Source: an uncultured Asticcacaulis sp. (GTDB lineage: Bacteria; Pseudomonadota; Alphaproteobacteria; Caulobacterales; Caulobacteraceae). From it: a DNA stretch of 7,355 nt. Shown here piece after piece: positions 4,943 through 7,355 of this stretch (position 1 is its first letter; every line of letters starts with the position of its first letter). Made by a program: the position numbers and the translations under genes. The stretch lies in assembly GCA_946480525.1 (NCBI GenBank), contig CAMLLA010000209.1, positions 1 to 7,355 on the forward strand. Direction: 5' to 3'. The notes under the pieces were generated by a model. That model was not told the origin of the DNA. It did no database searches and was given only the letters and a program-made list of their open reading frames with translations.

Positions 4943-7102
4943 TCAGACAAAAACCAGGTCATCGCGTGTTATGACCGCGTCGATAATCAGGGCCAGATCG
5001 ACCGCGGCCCCGGCTCCCGCTCCATCGCCGTCCCACCACAGGTGGTCGACGCCCGCGTCCCAGACGAACTGCGCCATCAGCCCTACTGCCGCGCTTCCGG
5101 CTGTGAATTCCGCTGCCGTCAGCGCATGTCCCGCCGAAAAGCCATAGTCCGCTCCGGAAAAGACCAGCCGGTCGAACCCGTGGGCAAAGTCGCTTATCCG
5201 GTCACTGCCATTGCCGGCGGCTGCTGCGAAGACAAAGTCGTCGCGTCCCCCGCCACCGCTCAAGCTATCCATGCCCGCGCCGCCCCAGAGGCTGTCATTG
5301 CCATTGCCGCCTGCCAACACATTGCCGCCTGCCGTGCCCGTAATGCGGTTGTCCAGCCCATTGCCCGTCCCCGTCACGGCGCCGCCGGTCAGGTACAGGT
5401 GCTCGACACTGGCGCTCAGGGCGAAGTCGATCGCCGACCAGACGGTATCGGAGCCCTGGTTTGCGTCCTCGATCACCCGGTCGCCGAGGTGGTCGACATA
5501 ATAGATATCGTCGCCGGCATTGCCGTACATGCGGTCGTTGTCGAGCCCGCCATCCAGGACATCGTCGCCAGCGCCTCCGGTCAGGGTGTCCCAGCGCTGC
5601 CCCCCAAGGACCGTGTCGTTGCCGTTGCCTCCGTCCAGAACGTCGCTGTCTATGCCGCCGTCGAGCGCATCGTCGCCGTCCATTCCCCATAGGGTATCGT
5701 GGCCAAAGGCGCCGCTCAGCGCATTATTGCCGGTATTGCCAGTCATCACATTATGGAGACTGTTGCCGGTGCTGGAAATGTTGCCTGCGCCGGTGAGAAC
5801 CACCGCCTCGACATAGGTGGTCATATTCCAGCTGATCGCCGCATAAACTGTGTCGCTGCCTTCGTTCGCCAGCGTGTTTTCGTTCACCCGGTCGCCGACA
5901 TGATCGACATGGTAGATGTCGTTGCCCGGTCCGCCAAACATCTGGTCATTGTCGAGCCCGCCATCGAGCGTGTCATTGCCGTCGCCGCCGCGCAACGTAT
6001 CCCAGCGCGCACCGCCGAAAAGACTGTCGTGGCCGCCGCCGCCTTCGATGACATTGCTGACCGCGTTGCCGATGATCCGGTCGTTGCCGCTGCCCGTGAC
6101 GGCATTTTCGATCGTCACGCCCTGGGCGATGGAGATATTGCCGACCAGTCCGCCCACGCTCGAGAAATGCGCGGCGCGCAGATCGAGCAGGGCATTGTCG
6201 GCATAGCCCGAAAAGTCAAGCCTGTCCGTCCCGCCGGCGTCCCAGACGCAGAAGATAACGGTTCCGGATGCTGCGCCTGCGTCGAACCACGCCCGCCCCG
6301 CGGTGGCATTGAAGCCATAGGTCGTGTCGCCTGTCCGCACCGACATATTGGCGCCGTAAAGCCTTTGGGCAGCGGCGATATCGTCCATGAGCGGCGCAGA
6401 GGCATAGCGGTAATTGTTCCAGCCACCGGTATTGCTTTCGTCGAAATAGCTCATCACCGCGTACTGGCGCGTATCCTCGGCATATTCGGCATGGGCGGCA
6501 TAGGTGATGGTGACGCCCGGCGCCGCATTGTAGTCGCCTGGATGGGCTAGCCCCAGCGCATGGCCGATTTCGTGGACCAGGGTCGTCTGGCCGTAGCCGA
6601 ACAAGGCGGGCGAGCTGTTATAGAACAGGGTGCTGTTGACCCAGACGTCGCTGTCGAAGCTGTTCCACGACGGATCGTACGGGAAATAGGCGAAGGCCGC
6701 CGCGGCCGACGCCCCTGTCGAATAGTTGGCGAACAGGAGCGTGGCGTTATTGGAATATGCGCCGGGGCCGCTGGTGCCCGCTCCTGCCCGAACAAAGGTC
6801 AGGTTGGCGACATCGGACCATGACTGCAGGGCCATCTCGGCGGCGGTGATCTGGGCGGCGTTGAAGACGGAAAAGCCCCCCGTATCCGACGGCATGGAGG
6901 ACGGGGCGCTCGACCGAAAGGCGTAGGTGACCGTCGCCGGCTGATTGAGAGCGCCATAGCCCGACTGCGAATAGCCGTAGCGGGTAATCTGCTCGGCCGC
7001 CTCATCGACGCTAAAGGAAATCTTGCCGCCGATGGTCTGCCCGCCGCCGCGCTCAAGGGTCGGATCGACGGCGTTGAGCGGCGGCACGGCGTGCATGGTC
7101 AT
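4943..7102 (-). CDS. Serralysin-family (M10B) RTX zinc metalloprotease
   Basis: This 719-residue protein is a secreted metzincin protease. Residues 1-40 form a short propeptide-like region with no Sec signal. KISFSVDEAAEQITR (27-41) and LQSWSDVANLTF (92-103) match the serralysin catalytic domain. The zinc site is HEIGHALGLAH (H177, E178, H181, H187), and AVMSYF gives the Met-turn M217 and the family Tyr Y219. PLMDDIAAAQRLYGAN to VTIENA (about 237-334) is the serralysin C-terminal domain. Residues 337-624 carry about 19 calcium-binding RTX nonapeptides (such as GGDGNDTLD), interrupted by two related inserts ending in LTG...TGN. The tail ends DDLVFV, the acidic-plus-hydrophobic pattern of type I secreted proteins. 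No ABC exporter, membrane-fusion or inhibitor gene is in the window. Typical serralysins are about 450-500 residues, so this one is enlarged by extra RTX units. C285 is the only cysteine I see. ATG 7102 has only a weak upstream GGAA; an ATG two codons later is possible. Confidence 0.93.
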   Translation of the reverse strand: MTMHAVPPLNAVDPTLERGGGQTIGGKISFSVDEAAEQITRYGYSQSGYGALNQPATVTYAFRSSAPSSMPSDTGGFSVFNAAQITAAEMALQSWSDVANLTFVRAGAGTSGPGAYSNNATLLFANYSTGASAAAAFAYFPYDPSWNSFDSDVWVNSTLFYNSSPALFGYGQTTLVHEIGHALGLAHPGDYNAAPGVTITYAAHAEYAEDTRQYAVMSYFDESNTGGWNNYRYASAPLMDDIAAAQRLYGANMSVRTGDTTYGFNATAGRAWFDAGAASGTVIFCVWDAGGTDRLDFSGYADNALLDLRAAHFSSVGGLVGNISIAQGVTIENAVTGSGNDRIIGNAVSNVIEGGGGHDSLFGGARWDTLRGGDGNDTLDGGLDNDQMFGGPGNDIYHVDHVGDRVNENTLANEGSDTVYAAISWNMTTYVEAVVLTGAGNISSTGNSLHNVMTGNTGNNALSGAFGHDTLWGMDGDDALDGGIDSDVLDGGNGNDTVLGGQRWDTLTGGAGDDVLDGGLDNDRMYGNAGDDIYYVDHLGDRVIEDANQGSDTVWSAIDFALSASVEHLYLTGGAVTGTGNGLDNRITGTAGGNVLAGGNGNDSLWGGAGMDSLSGGGGRDDFVFAAAAGNGSDRISDFAHGFDRLVFSGADYGFSAGHALTAAEFTAGSAAVGLMAQFVWDAGVDHLWWDGDGAGAGAAVDLALIIDAVITRDDLVFV
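5360..5632 (-). repeat. Internal RTX module, second copy (protease residues 491-581)
   Basis: Residues 491-581 repeat residues 354-447 with matching order: GGNGNDTVL, GGQRWDTLT, GGAGDDVLD, GGLDNDRMY, GNAGDDIYYVDHLGDRV, QGSDTVWSAI, VEHLYLTG, GTGN. The offset is 137 residues up to DRV and 135 afterwards, after a 2-residue deletion. Confidence 0.8.
5762..6043 (-). repeat. Internal RTX module, first copy (protease residues 354-447)
   Basis: The units are GGGGHDSLF, GGARWDTLR, GGDGNDTLD, GGLDNDQMF, GGPGNDIYHVDHVGDRV, EGSDTVYAAI, VEAVVLTG, STGN. The non-standard RWDTL nonapeptide, with Arg-Trp where Gly-x is usual, and the shared GGLDND unit show that the two copies arose by duplication rather than independently. 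Confidence 0.8.
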
Positions 7103-7224
7103 GATGTGTGTTCCGTTGAAAATCTGCCCGCCGCCTGCCTTTTCAATACCACCATTTGGCGAAATCCGTCAGCGGGATTCGCGTCATTTATTGCCGGAAG
7201 CATTTATCGTTCAAACAACGAAAA
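7103..7224 (-). promoter_or_regulatory. Protease 5' region; promoter expected but not resolved
   Basis: This stretch upstream of the protease ATG has no gene. A loose minus-strand pair, TTGAAC and TAAATG separated by 18 nt around 7180-7215, is the best promoter-like match but fits the consensus poorly. A terminator at 7225-7247 shields the region from transcription coming from the right, so the protease promoter should lie here. Confidence 0.3.
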
Positions 7225-7247
7225 GCCGCCGGAGGATATCCGGCGGC
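7225..7247 (-). terminator. Rho-independent terminator on the minus strand
   Basis: GCCGCCGG (7225-7232) and CCGGCGGC (7240-7247) form a perfect 8-bp GC stem with a 7-nt loop. On the minus strand it is followed by TTTTCGTTGTTTG, a short T-run. It would stop transcripts entering from a minus-strand gene beyond the right edge, before the protease promoter region. The plus strand has no T-run after the stem. Confidence 0.65.
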
Positions 7248-7278
7248 CCTGCTTGTCCCGTCAGCGCGCCAGGCAAGG

Positions 7279-7355
7279 CTAGATCGGAATGATTTTAGCT
7301 GGAAGCATCATTCCGATCTAAGCTTTTGTTTTGTCGCGATATTTAAGGCGAAAAC
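7279..7355. repeat. Two-hairpin intergenic palindromic element, copy cut by the window edge
   Basis: The stretch 7280-7355 matches 4620-4695 at 69 of 76 positions with no gaps and in the same orientation. Hairpin 1 is better paired here: TAGATCGGAATGAT (7280-7293) and ATCATTCCGATCTA (7307-7320) are perfect 14-bp arms around a 13-nt loop. The second hairpin begins (GCGATAT, GGCGAAAA) and is lost at the window end after its 5' arm. Confidence 0.85.

Noticed and set aside
4699..4962. An 87-residue minus-strand frame downstream of the protease
   Set aside because: It overlaps the end of the protease gene and the hairpin repeat, has no Shine-Dalgarno, and its composition looks random.
4892..6550. 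Long plus-strand open frames (4892-5692 and 5699-6550) antisense to the protease gene
   Set aside because: They mirror the GC-rich, repetitive RTX codons of the real gene, have no ribosome binding sites and show no recognisable domains, while the minus-strand frame matches serralysins end to end.
4620..7320. Repeated AGATCGGAATG units considered as a CRISPR or tandem array
   Set aside because: There are only two same-orientation copies, 2.7 kb apart with a gene in between, and no regular spacers.

Overview
The window is G+C-rich (about 60% by eye) and looks like the chromosome of an alphaproteobacterium. This placing is an inference from gene content: a bactofilin, a serralysin-type RTX protease, a YafJ-like amidotransferase, and an intergenic palindromic element with an 'AACCGCTTACACTTTT' core of a kind I associate with alphaproteobacteria. 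I cannot fix the genus; a sphingomonad or a Caulobacter relative would fit.

Layout. Positions 1-2142 hold three minus-strand genes that probably form one transcription unit. In order of transcription they are a 108-residue bactofilin, a phospholipase D/cardiolipin-synthase-like protein with two intact HKD motifs, and an endonuclease/exonuclease/phosphatase (EEP) family protein cut by the left edge of the window. The last two recall the E. coli clsB (ybhO)-ybhP pair. Positions 2226-3617 hold a divergent pair: an NmrA/QorB-like NAD(P)-binding oxidoreductase (minus) and an HxlR-family regulator (plus). They share a 120-bp control region with inverted repeats, an arrangement like E. coli qorB (ytfG)/ytfH. 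Positions 3726-4499 encode a stand-alone class II glutamine amidotransferase (plus).

Between this gene and the convergent protease gene lies a 443-bp stretch without a credible gene. Its first half is a series of four consecutive stem-loops. Positions 4943-7102 (minus) encode a 719-residue serralysin-like zinc metalloprotease with RTX repeats, presumably exported by a type I secretion system encoded elsewhere. Upstream of it are a minus-strand terminator and, at the right edge, the truncated beginning of a second copy of the element seen at 4619-4723.

The most notable non-coding signal is this two-hairpin repeat. Two copies (4619-4723 and 7279-7355+) lie in the same orientation exactly 2,660 bp apart and bracket the protease gene. 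A third, diverged copy (3657-3706) keeps only the second hairpin and sits just upstream of the amidotransferase ribosome binding site. Its stem sequence differs from the other copy on both arms while pairing is kept and the loop core is conserved, which points to selection on structure. I see no clear new multi-gene system; the repeat family is the best candidate for something worth following up.
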